Shown here: one piece after another, positions 33,819-42,870 of the stretch | How the letters are laid out: each line of letters begins with the position of its first letter | Numbering within the stretch: the stretch's first letter is position 1 | DNA from: Alphaproteobacteria bacterium | Lineage (GTDB): Bacteria; Pseudomonadota; Alphaproteobacteria; CAAHEQ01; UBA3637 | Assembly: GCA_017453485.1 (NCBI GenBank) | Contig: JAFTEW010000028.1 | Location: 1 to 46,622 of the forward strand | Length of the DNA stretch: 46,622 nucleotides | Direction: 5' to 3' | The notes under the pieces: model-generated | Told to the model about the DNA's origin: nothing | What the model saw: only the letters and a program-made list of their open reading frames with translations | Database searches by the model: none | Made by a program: the position numbers and the translations under genes

Positions 33819-34919
33819 ATGTTACAAGTCAGAAAATCATATTATCCTTATGTTCCCGGTTTTGGGAAGCGTTTGAAATCATGTCGTGTCGTAGATGAAA
33901 ACGGTGTTGAAAACGGCCTATATCGTGTTTGGGATTGGTCGGGCAAGGAAATTGAAACAGGCACAAAAAGGAATGGTGTTCTGTGCGGAAAGCAGATCAT
34001 TCGTCACGCCAATGGTCAGGTTGCCACCGTCTGTACGCGGGATGAAGGCGAATTAGAGGGTGCGTATGCTCAGTATTGGCCCGACGGTTCACACAGAACA
34101 TTAGGATTCTTTAAGCAAAATAAGCCGGTCGGGGATTTTCTGCAATGGAATTGTGACGGTGTTTTATTGTCACACTACCGGTATGATGAACACGGAAAAA
34201 TGCACGGGGAGTGTGTATCCTATACATATAATGAGGTGGAACGGGCTATCTATTCACATGGAGATGCTCAGACCGTGACGGGTTCTTCGGGGCATGTGAT
34301 TAAAACAATTCAGGTTATGGAACATGGTAAGTTGATCCAACAGTGCAATTTGGAATATAATGCCGAGAACCAATTAATTGAACGGGATATTTTCTCGGCA
34401 GATTATGTGCATTCTCATCATACAACTTATTATCCGGGATCACAACGTATGGCACAGGATTACACTTGTGTCAATATGAAAAAAGAAGGGATTTTCATTC
34501 GGTATTTTGAAAGTGGGCGTGTGGCGGAAAGGGTCCAAATGTGCCAGGACAAAAGAGTCGGATGTCGGACGTTGTATTATGACAATGAAAGTAGTACTGT
34601 TTTTGAAACCTGTGATTATGATAAAAACGGTCTGCCGCATGGTATGTGTGTCCAATATGACGAACAGGGGACGGTTATTTCACGTATTCGTTATCATCAT
34701 GGGAAGCAGATGGTTCAACGCCATATGGCCGAAATCGTATTCAATAAGGATGCTGACAGAGAAGTTCGTGAACAGCAGGCGATTGTTTTGAAAAATATGC
34801 GTGGTAAAGGGGAACGGGCTCAGGCCTTATTGCTGGCACGCCAGTTTCATTTGGAAAAAACAGGAATTTCGCAACGGACAGCCTTGAAATTAGGACAAGA
34901 AAAGGTTCGCACCGCTTAA
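33819..34919 (+). CDS. MORN/YwqK-like repeat protein
   Basis: The product is 366 residues. Residues about 25-290 are a chain of short beta repeats of the form N-G-x-x-G-x-x-x-x-W/Y...G (for example ENGLYRVWDWSGKEIETG, EGAYAQYWPDGSHRTLG, GMCVQYDEQG), similar to MORN or YwqK-type repeats, which form elongated beta sheets. The C-terminal 70 residues are helical and basic (RGKGERAQALLLARQFHLEK). There is no signal peptide. Function is unknown; such proteins often act as scaffolds, and annotation as a toxin immunity protein would be unsupported here. It stands alone with its own promoter and terminator. Confidence 0.75.
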   Translation: MLQVRKSYYPYVPGFGKRLKSCRVVDENGVENGLYRVWDWSGKEIETGTKRNGVLCGKQIIRHANGQVATVCTRDEGELEGAYAQYWPDGSHRTLGFFKQNKPVGDFLQWNCDGVLLSHYRYDEHGKMHGECVSYTYNEVERAIYSHGDAQTVTGSSGHVIKTIQVMEHGKLIQQCNLEYNAENQLIERDIFSADYVHSHHTTYYPGSQRMAQDYTCVNMKKEGIFIRYFESGRVAERVQMCQDKRVGCRTLYYDNESSTVFETCDYDKNGLPHGMCVQYDEQGTVISRIRYHHGKQMVQRHMAEIVFNKDADREVREQQAIVLKNMRGKGERAQALLLARQFHLEKTGISQRTALKLGQEKVRTA

Positions 34920-34924
34920 TGATT

Positions 34925-34946
34925 AGCCCCGGGAACGGGGCTTTTT
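34925..34946 (+). terminator. intrinsic terminator after the MORN-like gene
   Basis: AGCCCCG (34925-34931) and CGGGGCT (34936-34942) pair around GGAA and are followed by a T run. It overlaps the stop of the convergent YejA-like gene. Confidence 0.9.
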
Positions 34947-36735
34947 ATTTCATCCACCAATTTAAAACATCCGTTCCTTTGATCGGTGTCACATCCGGGA
35001 TACCGAATTTATCCCAATACAGATAACGATGCTCGGGCGTGAACCAATGAGGCACAACCAAGTGTGAATGGAGTAAAACCCGGTCCAAAGCATGCACGGC
35101 CGTCAGGTGTTCTTCCCGGGATTGTGCACGGATGATTTTTTCTATTAAAGCATCAATAGCCGGATTTTTAATGCCGCTGTAATTCCAACTGCCGGGTGTA
35201 TCGGCGGCTGCGGATCCCCAAAAGTATTGTTGTTCGTTCCCTGGGGAAAAAGATTGCCCCCAAACCGTCACAATCATGTCGTAATCATAATTATCTAATC
35301 GGTTTTTGTATTGCAATGTATCAACTGTCCGAACGGTTGCGGTAATACCCAATCGCTTCAATCGATCAATATAGGGCAAAACAACCCGTTCCCAAACCGG
35401 TCCGGAAGCACTATCCAATAAAATTTCAAATTGGACCGGTGTGCCGTTAGGATGGTGTAATGTGCCGAATGGATCAACCTGATAGCCGTTTCTTAACAAC
35501 AAAGCTAAAGCCGTGTCCAAATTGACCCGCATCGGTTTATTATCGCCAGGGGCGTGATAGACCTGTGTCCAAACAGACGGCGGAATTTGATTACGGAATG
35601 GTTCCAATAATTTTTTCTCGGCTTCATCCGGTAGAGGCGGGGCTTTTAAAAATGAGTTTTCAAAATAACTTTCGGTTCGCCGATAGGAATCATAAAAAAG
35701 GCTGTGATTCGTCCATTTAAAATCAAATACCATCCCCAAGGCTTCTCGCAACTTTGGGTCCCGAAAAACGGGTCGGCGCAGGTTAAAAACAAATCCCTGC
35801 ATACCAGCCGGCATACTATGTTTGAAAATCCGGGCTATCATTTTACCTGATTTAACAGGTTCTGATTGGGATAGAACCGCCCATTTTTTCGCTTCATTTT
35901 CCAGGCGAATATCCAATAAACCAGCTTTAAATGCTTCAACCGCAACGGTCGTGTCACGATAAACATCATATTTGATTTCATCAAAATTATATGCTCCTCG
36001 GTTGACGTTTAAATCCCGTGCCCAATAATCGGGATTACGCCGATAGGTGACGGATCTGTTCGGGATAATTTTATCAATCAGGTAGGGGCCGGATGATATG
36101 GGTATGTCAAATGACGTTTTGGTAAAGTCACGATTTTCCCACCAGGTCTTAGACAAAATCGGCAACTCTCCCAAAATTAAAGGTAGTTCTCGGTTTGTTT
36201 TCTCGGACAGACGAAATACAACCGTATCAGGTGTCGGAGTATCTACGGATTCAACATCCCGATAATAGGCCCGATACATCGGAATACCTTTATCCCGCAA
36301 AATGTTAAATGAAAACAAAACGTCCTGTGCCGTAATGGGGGATCCGTCCGAAAAACGGGCCCGTGGATTTAATTTAAATGCAACCCTGGTTCTGTCATCG
36401 GAAATATCAATACTTTCCGCAATTAAGCCGTATAGAGAAAAAGGCTCATCCGCGCTTTGTTTCATCAATGTATCATGGGTCAGTCCGATTCCGGGGGCGG
36501 CAACCCCTGTTATGACGAATGGATTAAGGGTATCAAAAGTCGAATAAGCCGCTTCATGAAGCGAACCGCCCTTTGGAGCGTCGGGATTGACGTAATCAAA
36601 AGTCGTAAAACCGGCGGCATATTTTGGTTCCCCATACAAAGCAACCCCGTGTTCCGGTTTGGCTGATGCGGATACAACAAGCCCAAAGGATAAAACAAAC
36701 AGATTAGCGATCCACAAAGTTGATGTCAATTTCAT
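34945..36735 (-). CDS. YejA-like family 5 extracellular solute-binding protein
   Basis: The product is 596 residues with a signal peptide ending near ASA (KLTSTLWIANLFVLSFGLVV). The mature start HGVALYGEPKYAAGFTTFDYVNPDAPKGG is typical of the YejA group that binds peptides or microcin C-type substrates for an ABC importer; FSFNILRDKG and YRRNPDYWA motifs also fit. The permeases and ATPase are not adjacent. Starts at 36756 and 36774 are also in frame; no start has a clear ribosome site, so translation may be coupled to the upstream small-protein gene, which it overlaps by 32 bases. Confidence 0.88.
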   Translation of the reverse strand: MKLTSTLWIANLFVLSFGLVVSASAKPEHGVALYGEPKYAAGFTTFDYVNPDAPKGGSLHEAAYSTFDTLNPFVITGVAAPGIGLTHDTLMKQSADEPFSLYGLIAESIDISDDRTRVAFKLNPRARFSDGSPITAQDVLFSFNILRDKGIPMYRAYYRDVESVDTPTPDTVVFRLSEKTNRELPLILGELPILSKTWWENRDFTKTSFDIPISSGPYLIDKIIPNRSVTYRRNPDYWARDLNVNRGAYNFDEIKYDVYRDTTVAVEAFKAGLLDIRLENEAKKWAVLSQSEPVKSGKMIARIFKHSMPAGMQGFVFNLRRPVFRDPKLREALGMVFDFKWTNHSLFYDSYRRTESYFENSFLKAPPLPDEAEKKLLEPFRNQIPPSVWTQVYHAPGDNKPMRVNLDTALALLLRNGYQVDPFGTLHHPNGTPVQFEILLDSASGPVWERVVLPYIDRLKRLGITATVRTVDTLQYKNRLDNYDYDMIVTVWGQSFSPGNEQQYFWGSAAADTPGSWNYSGIKNPAIDALIEKIIRAQSREEHLTAVHALDRVLLHSHLVVPHWFTPEHRYLYWDKFGIPDVTPIKGTDVLNWWMK

Positions 36736-37018
36736 CGGGCAAATTAACCGTTTCATATTTGGATATGGGTTCATTTTTATCAATGGTTATCATTGTTTCA
36801 GGTGTTGATTTAATCAATTGTTCGGCAGATGAAGCCGAAGAGGAAATCCGCTTTTCGGTTGTCGGTGATAACTTTTTATCAATGGCAGCTAATCGCTCGG
36901 CAATATATCGTAGGATTTGCTGTTGGCGCGCCTGAACAATCCAGGCATATACAATAAAACCTACTGCCGATAGCCATAATGTTCCGGATAAAACCAATAT
37001 TTTTTCCATGAAAGACAT
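36704..37018 (-). CDS. small single-pass membrane protein
   Basis: The product is 104 residues with one N-terminal membrane helix (ILVLSGTLWLSAVGFIVYAWIV, about 6-28), a short coiled segment (LRYIAERLAAIDKKL) and a polar Ser/Thr tail. GAGG lies 8 bases before the ATG at 37018. It starts the minus-strand operon with the YejA-like gene, and its stop lies inside that gene. I do not recognise the family. Confidence 0.65.
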   Translation of the reverse strand: MSFMEKILVLSGTLWLSAVGFIVYAWIVQARQQQILRYIAERLAAIDKKLSPTTEKRISSSASSAEQLIKSTPETMITIDKNEPISKYETVNLPDEIDINFVDR

Positions 37019-37040
37019 TTTTGTTTCCTCTATTTTAAAC

Positions 37041-37069
37041 TGGACTTTTTAAATTATACCTTGTATAAT
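37041..37069 (+). promoter_or_regulatory. accA promoter
   Basis: TGGACT (37041-37046) and TATAAT (37064-37069) are 17 bases apart. The -10 box overlaps the spacer of the opposing promoter at 37053-37081. Confidence 0.55.
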
Positions 37070-37081
37070 AAAAAAAATCAA
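37053..37081 (-). promoter_or_regulatory. promoter of the small-membrane-protein/YejA-like operon
   Basis: On the minus strand TTGATT (37076-37081) and TATAAT (37053-37058) are 17 bases apart. The two -10 boxes face each other in the palindrome ATTATAC-CTT-GTATAAT at 37053-37069. Confidence 0.65.
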
Positions 37082-37098
37082 ATTGAAAAGGAAAAAAA

Positions 37099-38052
37099 AT
37101 GCAATATCTGGATTTTGAACAAACCTTAATGGAAGTTGATTCAAAAATTGAAGCATTAAAAGTCAGTCAGGCTCAACGCGGTATTAATGTAGCGGCCGAA
37201 ATGGAACGGTTGACGGCTAAACGGTTACGCGTGTTAAAACAGGCGTATAAGAACTTGACTCCCTGGCAAAAGGCCGGCGTAGCCCGGCACGAAAATCGCC
37301 CCCATACACTGGATTATATCGGGGCTATTTTTACCGATTTTTGCGCTTTATCCGGGGATAGGGCTTTTGCAGATGACCCGGCCGTTATTGGCGGGTTCGC
37401 CAAATTAAATGGTCGGACGGTTATGGTGATTGGTCATGAAAAGGGACATGATACGGATTCGCGGTTATATCACAATTTTGGCATGGCTCGACCGGAAGGC
37501 TATCGTAAAGCCATTCGTTTAATGAAATTAGCCGAACAATTTGCCGTTCCTGTCATTACTTTGGTGGACACGGCCGGGGCCTATCCAGGTATGGATGCCG
37601 AGGAACGGGGACAGGGACAGGCCATTGCCTTATGCACGGAAACATGCTTGGATTTACGGGTGCCTCTTGTTTCCTGTATTATTGGAGAAGGTGGCAGTGG
37701 CGGGGCTATTGCTTTTGCAGCCGGTAATACGGTTTTGATGTTGCAAAATGCTATTTATTCGGTTATTTCGCCGGAGGGATGCGCTTCCATCTTGTGGAAA
37801 GATTTTAAGTATGCCCCGAAAGCAGCTGAAATTTTACATCTAACGGCAGATGATTTATTGAAGTTAAAGTTAATTGATGAAGTTATACCGGAACCGATTG
37901 GCGGGGCTCATCACTTCCCGCAGGAAACCATGAAAGCCGTTGCAGAGGTGTTGGACCGATATATGATTAAGTGGGCTGAAACACCGGCGGATGATCTGGT
38001 TCGGTTGCGTCATGAAAAATTTTTGAATATGACGAAATTGGGAGAGAAATAA
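37099..38052 (+). CDS. accA: acetyl-CoA carboxylase carboxyltransferase subunit alpha
   Basis: AccA with AccD transfers carboxyl from biotin to acetyl-CoA to make malonyl-CoA for fatty acids. The 317-residue protein has the N-terminal helical region and a crotonase-fold core: TPWQKAGVARHENRPH, GRTVMVIGHEKGHDT, MARPEGYRKAIRLMKLA, TLVDTAGAYPGMDAEERGQG and the oxyanion-hole glycines of IGEGGSGGAIAFA. AAAAGGA precedes the start. lptG follows 5 bases later, so both are probably one transcript. accD is not in the window. Confidence 0.98.
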   Translation: MQYLDFEQTLMEVDSKIEALKVSQAQRGINVAAEMERLTAKRLRVLKQAYKNLTPWQKAGVARHENRPHTLDYIGAIFTDFCALSGDRAFADDPAVIGGFAKLNGRTVMVIGHEKGHDTDSRLYHNFGMARPEGYRKAIRLMKLAEQFAVPVITLVDTAGAYPGMDAEERGQGQAIALCTETCLDLRVPLVSCIIGEGGSGGAIAFAAGNTVLMLQNAIYSVISPEGCASILWKDFKYAPKAAEILHLTADDLLKLKLIDEVIPEPIGGAHHFPQETMKAVAEVLDRYMIKWAETPADDLVRLRHEKFLNMTKLGEK

Positions 38053-38057
38053 GGTCA

Positions 38058-39158
38058 ATGAATAAGATTCTGTTTCGATATGTATTAAAACAGTTTGCTC
38101 TTATTTTTGCAGCGACATTGTTTGTTTTAACGGCGGTTGTTATGTTGTTTGATGCTATTGAATTATTGCGAAATGCGTCTAAACATGAAGCGATTTCTTT
38201 TTGGGATATCGGGTTGTTGGCTCTATTAAAATCACCGCAAATGATACATATTATTCTGCCTTTTGTGACATTGATTGCCGGATTGGTATTTTTATTTAAA
38301 TTTGATAAATCTTCTGAGTCTGTTGTGATGCGGGCAGTCGGACTGTCAGCTTGGAACTTTATGTTGCCAATGATTTTATTTATTGCCTTTATCGGCGTGT
38401 TTGATGTGACTGTTTTTAACCCGATCGCTGCGATGACGGCGCGTCGATACGAACGATTGGAAGAGCGAATCGGGTTGACAAGTTCCACGCCTTTTGTGTG
38501 GTCTTCCAAGGGGTTTTGGTTGCGGGATGTACGACCGGATAAAGTATTGGTAATACGGGCAGCCCGGGTGCGTCAGGAAGATAAAAATGTATTGTTGGAT
38601 AACGTATCTGTTTTTGAAATGGATGAAGAAAACCATTTTAATCGGCAAAATGAAGCCCAAATCGGTACGTTAAAAGATGGTATATTAACATTAAAAAATG
38701 CTTTCGTGATTGATCCGAAAGCGGAAACGGGACAGACGGTCAGTGTCTTGCCGTTTGAAACAGATTTAAGTTTAGAACGTATTTTGGAAAAATTTGATGA
38801 ACCGCAAACGATGTCATTTTGGCGTTTTCCCAGGTTTATTCGATTTTTAAAAGAATCCGGATTTACGGCGGCGACGCATGAAATGTATTGGCATGAATTG
38901 ATTGCTTTTCCGGCCATTTTGGTGGCGATGCTTTTAATCAGCACTGTTTTTGCTTTGCCGCCGACCAGTCGTCAGGGGAAGGCCTTGATTCGTGTTTTGA
39001 TGGCTGTTTTAAGCGGATTTTTCCTCTATTTTTTAACGCGGGTGACAAATGTGTTGGGCCAGTCCCAAAGTTTGCCGATGATATTGGCGGCCTGGGGACC
39101 GGCTTTGGTAGCCATCCCATTGTGTCTGTCGGCGTTATTGCATTTGGAAGATGGTTAA
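38058..39158 (+). CDS. lptG: LPS export permease, LptF/LptG family (probably LptG)
   Basis: The protein is one half of the LptFG channel that extracts LPS from the inner membrane. The 366-residue protein has about three N-terminal membrane helices, a periplasmic beta-jellyroll domain (about 125-260) and three C-terminal helices. FDAIELLRNASKHEAIS, LLKSPQMIHIILPF and SESVVMRAVGLSAWNF favour LptG over LptF. The usual lptF partner is not adjacent. It follows accA by 5 bases. Confidence 0.85.
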   Translation: MNKILFRYVLKQFALIFAATLFVLTAVVMLFDAIELLRNASKHEAISFWDIGLLALLKSPQMIHIILPFVTLIAGLVFLFKFDKSSESVVMRAVGLSAWNFMLPMILFIAFIGVFDVTVFNPIAAMTARRYERLEERIGLTSSTPFVWSSKGFWLRDVRPDKVLVIRAARVRQEDKNVLLDNVSVFEMDEENHFNRQNEAQIGTLKDGILTLKNAFVIDPKAETGQTVSVLPFETDLSLERILEKFDEPQTMSFWRFPRFIRFLKESGFTAATHEMYWHELIAFPAILVAMLLISTVFALPPTSRQGKALIRVLMAVLSGFFLYFLTRVTNVLGQSQSLPMILAAWGPALVAIPLCLSALLHLEDG

Positions 39159-39176
39159 CGGTATTATCAATTTAGC

Positions 39177-39199
39177 GCGTAAAACCGAAAGGTTAACGC
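39177..39199 (+). other. weak hairpin with GAAA loop after lptG
   Basis: GCGT (39177-39180) pairs with ACGC (39196-39199), and AACC (39183-39186) with GGTT (39191-39194), around a GAAA loop with a small internal loop. No U tract follows, so a classic terminator is not supported. Confidence 0.3.
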
Positions 39200-39200
39200 C

Positions 39201-39229
39201 TTGAAAATATCTTGTAAAACGCGTATAAA
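39201..39229 (+). promoter_or_regulatory. upstream valS promoter
   Basis: TTGAAA (39201-39206) and TATAAA (39224-39229) are 17 bases apart, giving a leader of about 64 bases before valS. Confidence 0.6.
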
Positions 39230-39233
39230 CACC

Positions 39234-39262
39234 TTGACTTTTGATGGGGAAAAGAGTATAAT
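39234..39262 (+). promoter_or_regulatory. downstream valS promoter inside an inverted repeat
   Basis: TTGACT (39234-39239) and TATAAT (39257-39262) are 17 bases apart. The inverted repeat GGGAAAA (39247-39253) / TTTTCCC (39262-39268) brackets the -10 box, a plausible operator position. Confidence 0.7.
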
Positions 39263-39299
39263 TTTCCCATTATTTTTTTGTTTTGATGGAGTCTGAATA

Positions 39300-41939
39300 A
39301 TGCAACAAATAGAAATGGATAAGTATTTTGAACCGGCCGAAGCCGAAACCAAATGGTATCGTTTTTGGGAAGAAAACGGTTATTTTCATACGGAACGGGA
39401 TGCTGGTAAAACCCCCTATACCATTATGATTCCGCCACCGAATATTACCGGAAAATTGCATATCGGACATGCATTGAATATGACGCTTCAAGACGTGACT
39501 ATTCGAATGAAACGGATGCAGGGATACAGTGCCCTGTGGGTGCCGGGAACCGATCATGCCAGTATTGCTACCGAAGCAAAAATTGTGGATATGTTAAAGA
39601 AAGAAGGTTTGACAAAGGATGCTTTGGGGCGTGAAGGGTTTTTAAAGCGTGCTTGGGAATGGCGAGATGAATACGGTGGAACAATCATTAAACAACTTAA
39701 AAAATTAGGGTCATCCTGTGATTGGAAACGGGAACGGTTTACACTGGATGAAGGGTTGAGCCAAGCTGTTCGTAAAGTCTTTATTGATATGTATAATGAA
39801 GGCTTGATTTATCGGGGGGAGCGGTTGGTGAATTGGTGTCCGTGTTGTCATACTTCCATTTCGGATGCTGAGGTAGAGTATGAAGAGGAACAGGGTTCGC
39901 TGTGGTATATTCGTTATGATTCACCGGATAAATCTTATTCAGTGGAAGTAGCGACAACGCGTCCGGAAACAATGTTGGGGGATACTGCCGTTGCCGTTAA
40001 TCCGAAAGATGAGCGGTTCGCGCACATGATTGGAAAAACCGTTGTTGTGCCGATTGTTAATCGGGAAATACCGGTTATTGCCGATCCGTTTGTAGAAATG
40101 GAATTCGGAACCGGTGCCGTGAAAATTACACCGGCCCATGATTTTAATGACTTTGCGGCCGGGAAAAAATTCGGTCTGGAAATCATTAAAGTTATTGATG
40201 AAGACGGTAAAATGCTGCCATTAGTTGAAAAGTATGCCGGGCAAGATATTCTAACCGCCAGAAACGGTATTGTGGAAGAATTAAAGACTCTGGGTTGTTT
40301 GACAAAAATTGAACCCTATATGCATAAGGTCGGCAAATGTTATCGGTGTCATCATACGGTGGAACCGTTGATATCCAAACAGTGGTTTGTTAAAATGGAA
40401 TCTTTGGCTAAGCCGGCTATTCAAGTTGTTAAAGATAAAGAAATTACCATTATCCCCGAGCGAGATGAAAAGGTTTATTGCCATTGGATGGAAAATATCC
40501 AAGATTGGTGTATTTCTCGTCAATTATGGTGGGGTCATCGAATCCCGGCTTATTATTGCACAAAATGCGGTGCTGTTCATGTCGGGGAAAGTATGCCGAC
40601 GGAGGCCTGTTCCTGTGGTCACAACGGTTGGGTGCAGGATGAGGATACATTGGATACTTGGTTTAGTTCGGCTTTGTGGCCGTTTTCTACGTTGGGGTGG
40701 CCAACAGAAACAGAGGATTTAAAGTATTTCTATCCGACAACAACGCTGATTACGGGTCGGGATATTATCTTTTTCTGGGTGGCGCGGATGATTTTTTCAG
40801 GTCTAAAACAAACAGGAAAAGTGCCGTTCAAAAAAGTTGTTATGCACGGATTAGTGCGGGATGCTTTGGGGCGGAAAATGTCAAAAAGTTTGAATAACGG
40901 TGTTGATCCGTTGGAAGCCATCGCCGAATTTGGTGCTGATGCATTGCGTTTTTCATTGATTCAAGGATTGAATTTGGAAACAGACATCAAATATTCAACT
41001 GACAAATTAACGGTTGCCAAAGCCTTTATCAATAAACTGTGGAATTCGGCCAAGTTTGTGTTCGGGGCGATTGCCGATACAGATTTTCAATCTTGTGATA
41101 CGGTACGGTTGCAACCGGAAGATAAGTGGATGATAACCAAGTTGAATGGGGTTATTCAGGCTGTCACCGAGGAATTGGATAAATTTGAGTACGGGTTGGC
41201 GTTACAGAAGTTATATGACTTTTTCTGGAATGATTTTTGCAGTACCTATATTGAAATGATTAAACCGCGATTGATGAATGAAGGGGCTGTCGGAAAAGCA
41301 GAAGCTGCCCATACCCTGTATCGGGCGATGGTGACTGTTTTAAAATTATTGCATCCGTTTCTACCGTTTGTGACCGAAGAGTTGTATGCTAAGATGAATG
41401 ACGGGCATAAAGAACCCTTAATTATTACGAAATGGCCGGTGGCAACGGATGAAAATTATTCGGCAGATTATGAAAACATTGAATTGTTAAAATCATTGAT
41501 TTCCGGGATTCGTAATGTGCGGGCCAATATGAATATCCAGCCGAATCGTAAAACAAATCTGATTGTTGTGACGGCTACAAAGGCTGATTTTATTCAAAAT
41601 GCGACGCCGATTTTACAAAAATTGGCTTTCGCCAAAGAAGTATTTGTCCAACCGACCAAAGACGGTATTCCAACAAATGCCGTGACGGTTGAAACGGTTG
41701 AAGCGACCGTCTATATTCCGTTTGAGGATTTGGTGGATGTCGCTGCCGAGATTGAGCGCTTAACCGCTGAGAAGGCCAAGTATCAGGAATTGATAGATCG
41801 GGTGGATCGGCAATTGTCCAACGAGCAATTTGTCGCAAAGGCCCCCAAAGCAAAGGTGGATGAACAGCGACAAAAGCGGGCAGATTACCAAAAATTATTG
41901 GCCGCTACGGAAGAACGATTAGCTGCTTTAAATAAATAA
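39300..41939 (+). CDS. valS: valyl-tRNA synthetase
   Basis: ValS charges tRNA-Val. The 879-residue class I enzyme has HIGH at 54-57 (GKLHIGHALN), an editing domain with TTRPETMLGDTA, and KMSKS at 526-530 (GRKMSKSLNNGVDP). The W-F-S-S-A-L-W-P-F motif lies before it. The C-terminal coiled-coil arm is present (EIERLTAEKAKYQELIDRV). It is the first gene of an operon continuing through two small membrane protein genes into pheS and pheT. Confidence 0.98.
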   Translation: MQQIEMDKYFEPAEAETKWYRFWEENGYFHTERDAGKTPYTIMIPPPNITGKLHIGHALNMTLQDVTIRMKRMQGYSALWVPGTDHASIATEAKIVDMLKKEGLTKDALGREGFLKRAWEWRDEYGGTIIKQLKKLGSSCDWKRERFTLDEGLSQAVRKVFIDMYNEGLIYRGERLVNWCPCCHTSISDAEVEYEEEQGSLWYIRYDSPDKSYSVEVATTRPETMLGDTAVAVNPKDERFAHMIGKTVVVPIVNREIPVIADPFVEMEFGTGAVKITPAHDFNDFAAGKKFGLEIIKVIDEDGKMLPLVEKYAGQDILTARNGIVEELKTLGCLTKIEPYMHKVGKCYRCHHTVEPLISKQWFVKMESLAKPAIQVVKDKEITIIPERDEKVYCHWMENIQDWCISRQLWWGHRIPAYYCTKCGAVHVGESMPTEACSCGHNGWVQDEDTLDTWFSSALWPFSTLGWPTETEDLKYFYPTTTLITGRDIIFFWVARMIFSGLKQTGKVPFKKVVMHGLVRDALGRKMSKSLNNGVDPLEAIAEFGADALRFSLIQGLNLETDIKYSTDKLTVAKAFINKLWNSAKFVFGAIADTDFQSCDTVRLQPEDKWMITKLNGVIQAVTEELDKFEYGLALQKLYDFFWNDFCSTYIEMIKPRLMNEGAVGKAEAAHTLYRAMVTVLKLLHPFLPFVTEELYAKMNDGHKEPLIITKWPVATDENYSADYENIELLKSLISGIRNVRANMNIQPNRKTNLIVVTATKADFIQNATPILQKLAFAKEVFVQPTKDGIPTNAVTVETVEATVYIPFEDLVDVAAEIERLTAEKAKYQELIDRVDRQLSNEQFVAKAPKAKVDEQRQKRADYQKLLAATEERLAALNK

Positions 41940-41954
41940 AGAGGATATATTTCT

Positions 41955-42389
41955 ATGAATCAACATCTTCAAGAAAGGATAGCCCGTCGTCGCAAAGCAA
42001 GTATTATTGAATGTTCCGTTCTCTGTGGAGTGGTTGCGTTATTGGGAATCGGTGGTTATTTCAGTATTGTGGACGGTGTTCGTAAAAAGCGACAGGAATC
42101 CGTTCAAACAAAATTGGATCAAAAAACATCAGCAACACTGATTGAAAAAAAAGAAAGTGTGACAGCAAACGGTTATGCCGGATTGATGTTTTTTGACATG
42201 GACGGGGATACGAATACGGCTGAGGCCGTCGTTCACTTTGTCACACAATATCCTGAAAAAATGGAAGAAATCAGGCGGTTGAAGATAGGGGATATTCGCC
42301 TTGTTTCTAATTGGAAAAATGTCTTTTTTGATGATAGGTGTCGCCAATTGAAAATAAGAAATTGGGTTGAATTAAAAAGGGAACAATAA
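41955..42389 (+). CDS. small membrane protein with DMDG motif, paralog 1
   Basis: The product is 144 residues. A basic N-terminus precedes one membrane helix (about 18-38). The outside or C-terminal part contains ATLIE (60-64), then FDMDGDTNTAEAVV at 80-93 and a short tail with a Cys in DDRC. The same elements occur in the next gene, so the two are tandem paralogs. The acidic DxDGDxN stretch resembles a calcium-binding loop or, less well, a HAD nucleophile motif. GAGGA precedes the start 15 bases after valS. I know no named family. Confidence 0.75.
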   Translation: MNQHLQERIARRRKASIIECSVLCGVVALLGIGGYFSIVDGVRKKRQESVQTKLDQKTSATLIEKKESVTANGYAGLMFFDMDGDTNTAEAVVHFVTQYPEKMEEIRRLKIGDIRLVSNWKNVFFDDRCRQLKIRNWVELKREQ

Positions 42390-42390
42390 T

Positions 42391-42870
42391 ATGAAAATAA
42401 AGGAAAAATTTAAAAAAATAAAAGACCAATATCAACAATTTATGTTTAGACATCGGACAATGGATAAAATTGCAAACGGTGCTGCTAGAGTGGCAAAAGT
42501 CAGTGTCGGTGTTGCGGCAGTCGGTGCGGTTTCCTTGGGAGGGTTGTGCGCCCTCGGGTATGTGATTCAAGGGTGTCAGAAGGTCCATCGTAATCATGTT
42601 TTGCGTCCGGATGATCGGTCGGCCACGTTGATTGAACATCAACCGGCAGTACAAGCACTTTATTTTGATATGGATGGAAACACCAATACGGCCGAAGCCG
42701 TTGTGAAATACGAAACGGAGTGTGACTCTATGTTAGAAACTGTGCGTCAATGTCGAATTGGTGACGCAAAAAAAGTAATGGAATGGAAAAAACATTTGAT
42801 GGCAGACGGATGCTTTGCCACCCATTTTGCGTGGACAGATTTAAAAACAAGAGAAAGGGATTCCTTATGA
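42391..42870 (+). CDS. small membrane protein with DMDG motif, paralog 2
   Basis: The product is 159 residues. A basic helical N-terminus precedes a Gly/Ala/Val-rich membrane helix (about 35-60). ATLIE (78-82) and FDMDGNTNTAEAVV (92-105) repeat the motifs of the previous gene, and the tail RIGDAKKVMEWKKHLMADGC corresponds to RLKIGDIRLVSNWKN...DDRC there. Overall identity outside these blocks is low, so the duplication is old. The gene begins 1 base after its paralog and overlaps pheS by 4 bases. Confidence 0.75.
   Translation: MKIKEKFKKIKDQYQQFMFRHRTMDKIANGAARVAKVSVGVAAVGAVSLGGLCALGYVIQGCQKVHRNHVLRPDDRSATLIEHQPAVQALYFDMDGNTNTAEAVVKYETECDSMLETVRQCRIGDAKKVMEWKKHLMADGCFATHFAWTDLKTRERDSL

Noticed and set aside
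39230-39299. T-box riboswitch before valS
   Set aside because: The leader is too short, no T-box core is seen, and the class is not expected in alphaproteobacteria.
41955-42870. HAD-family phosphatase reading of the FDMDG motif
   Set aside because: The proteins are too short for a HAD fold, and the residue after DMDG is Asp or Asn, where the HAD nucleophile motif DxDGT needs Thr.
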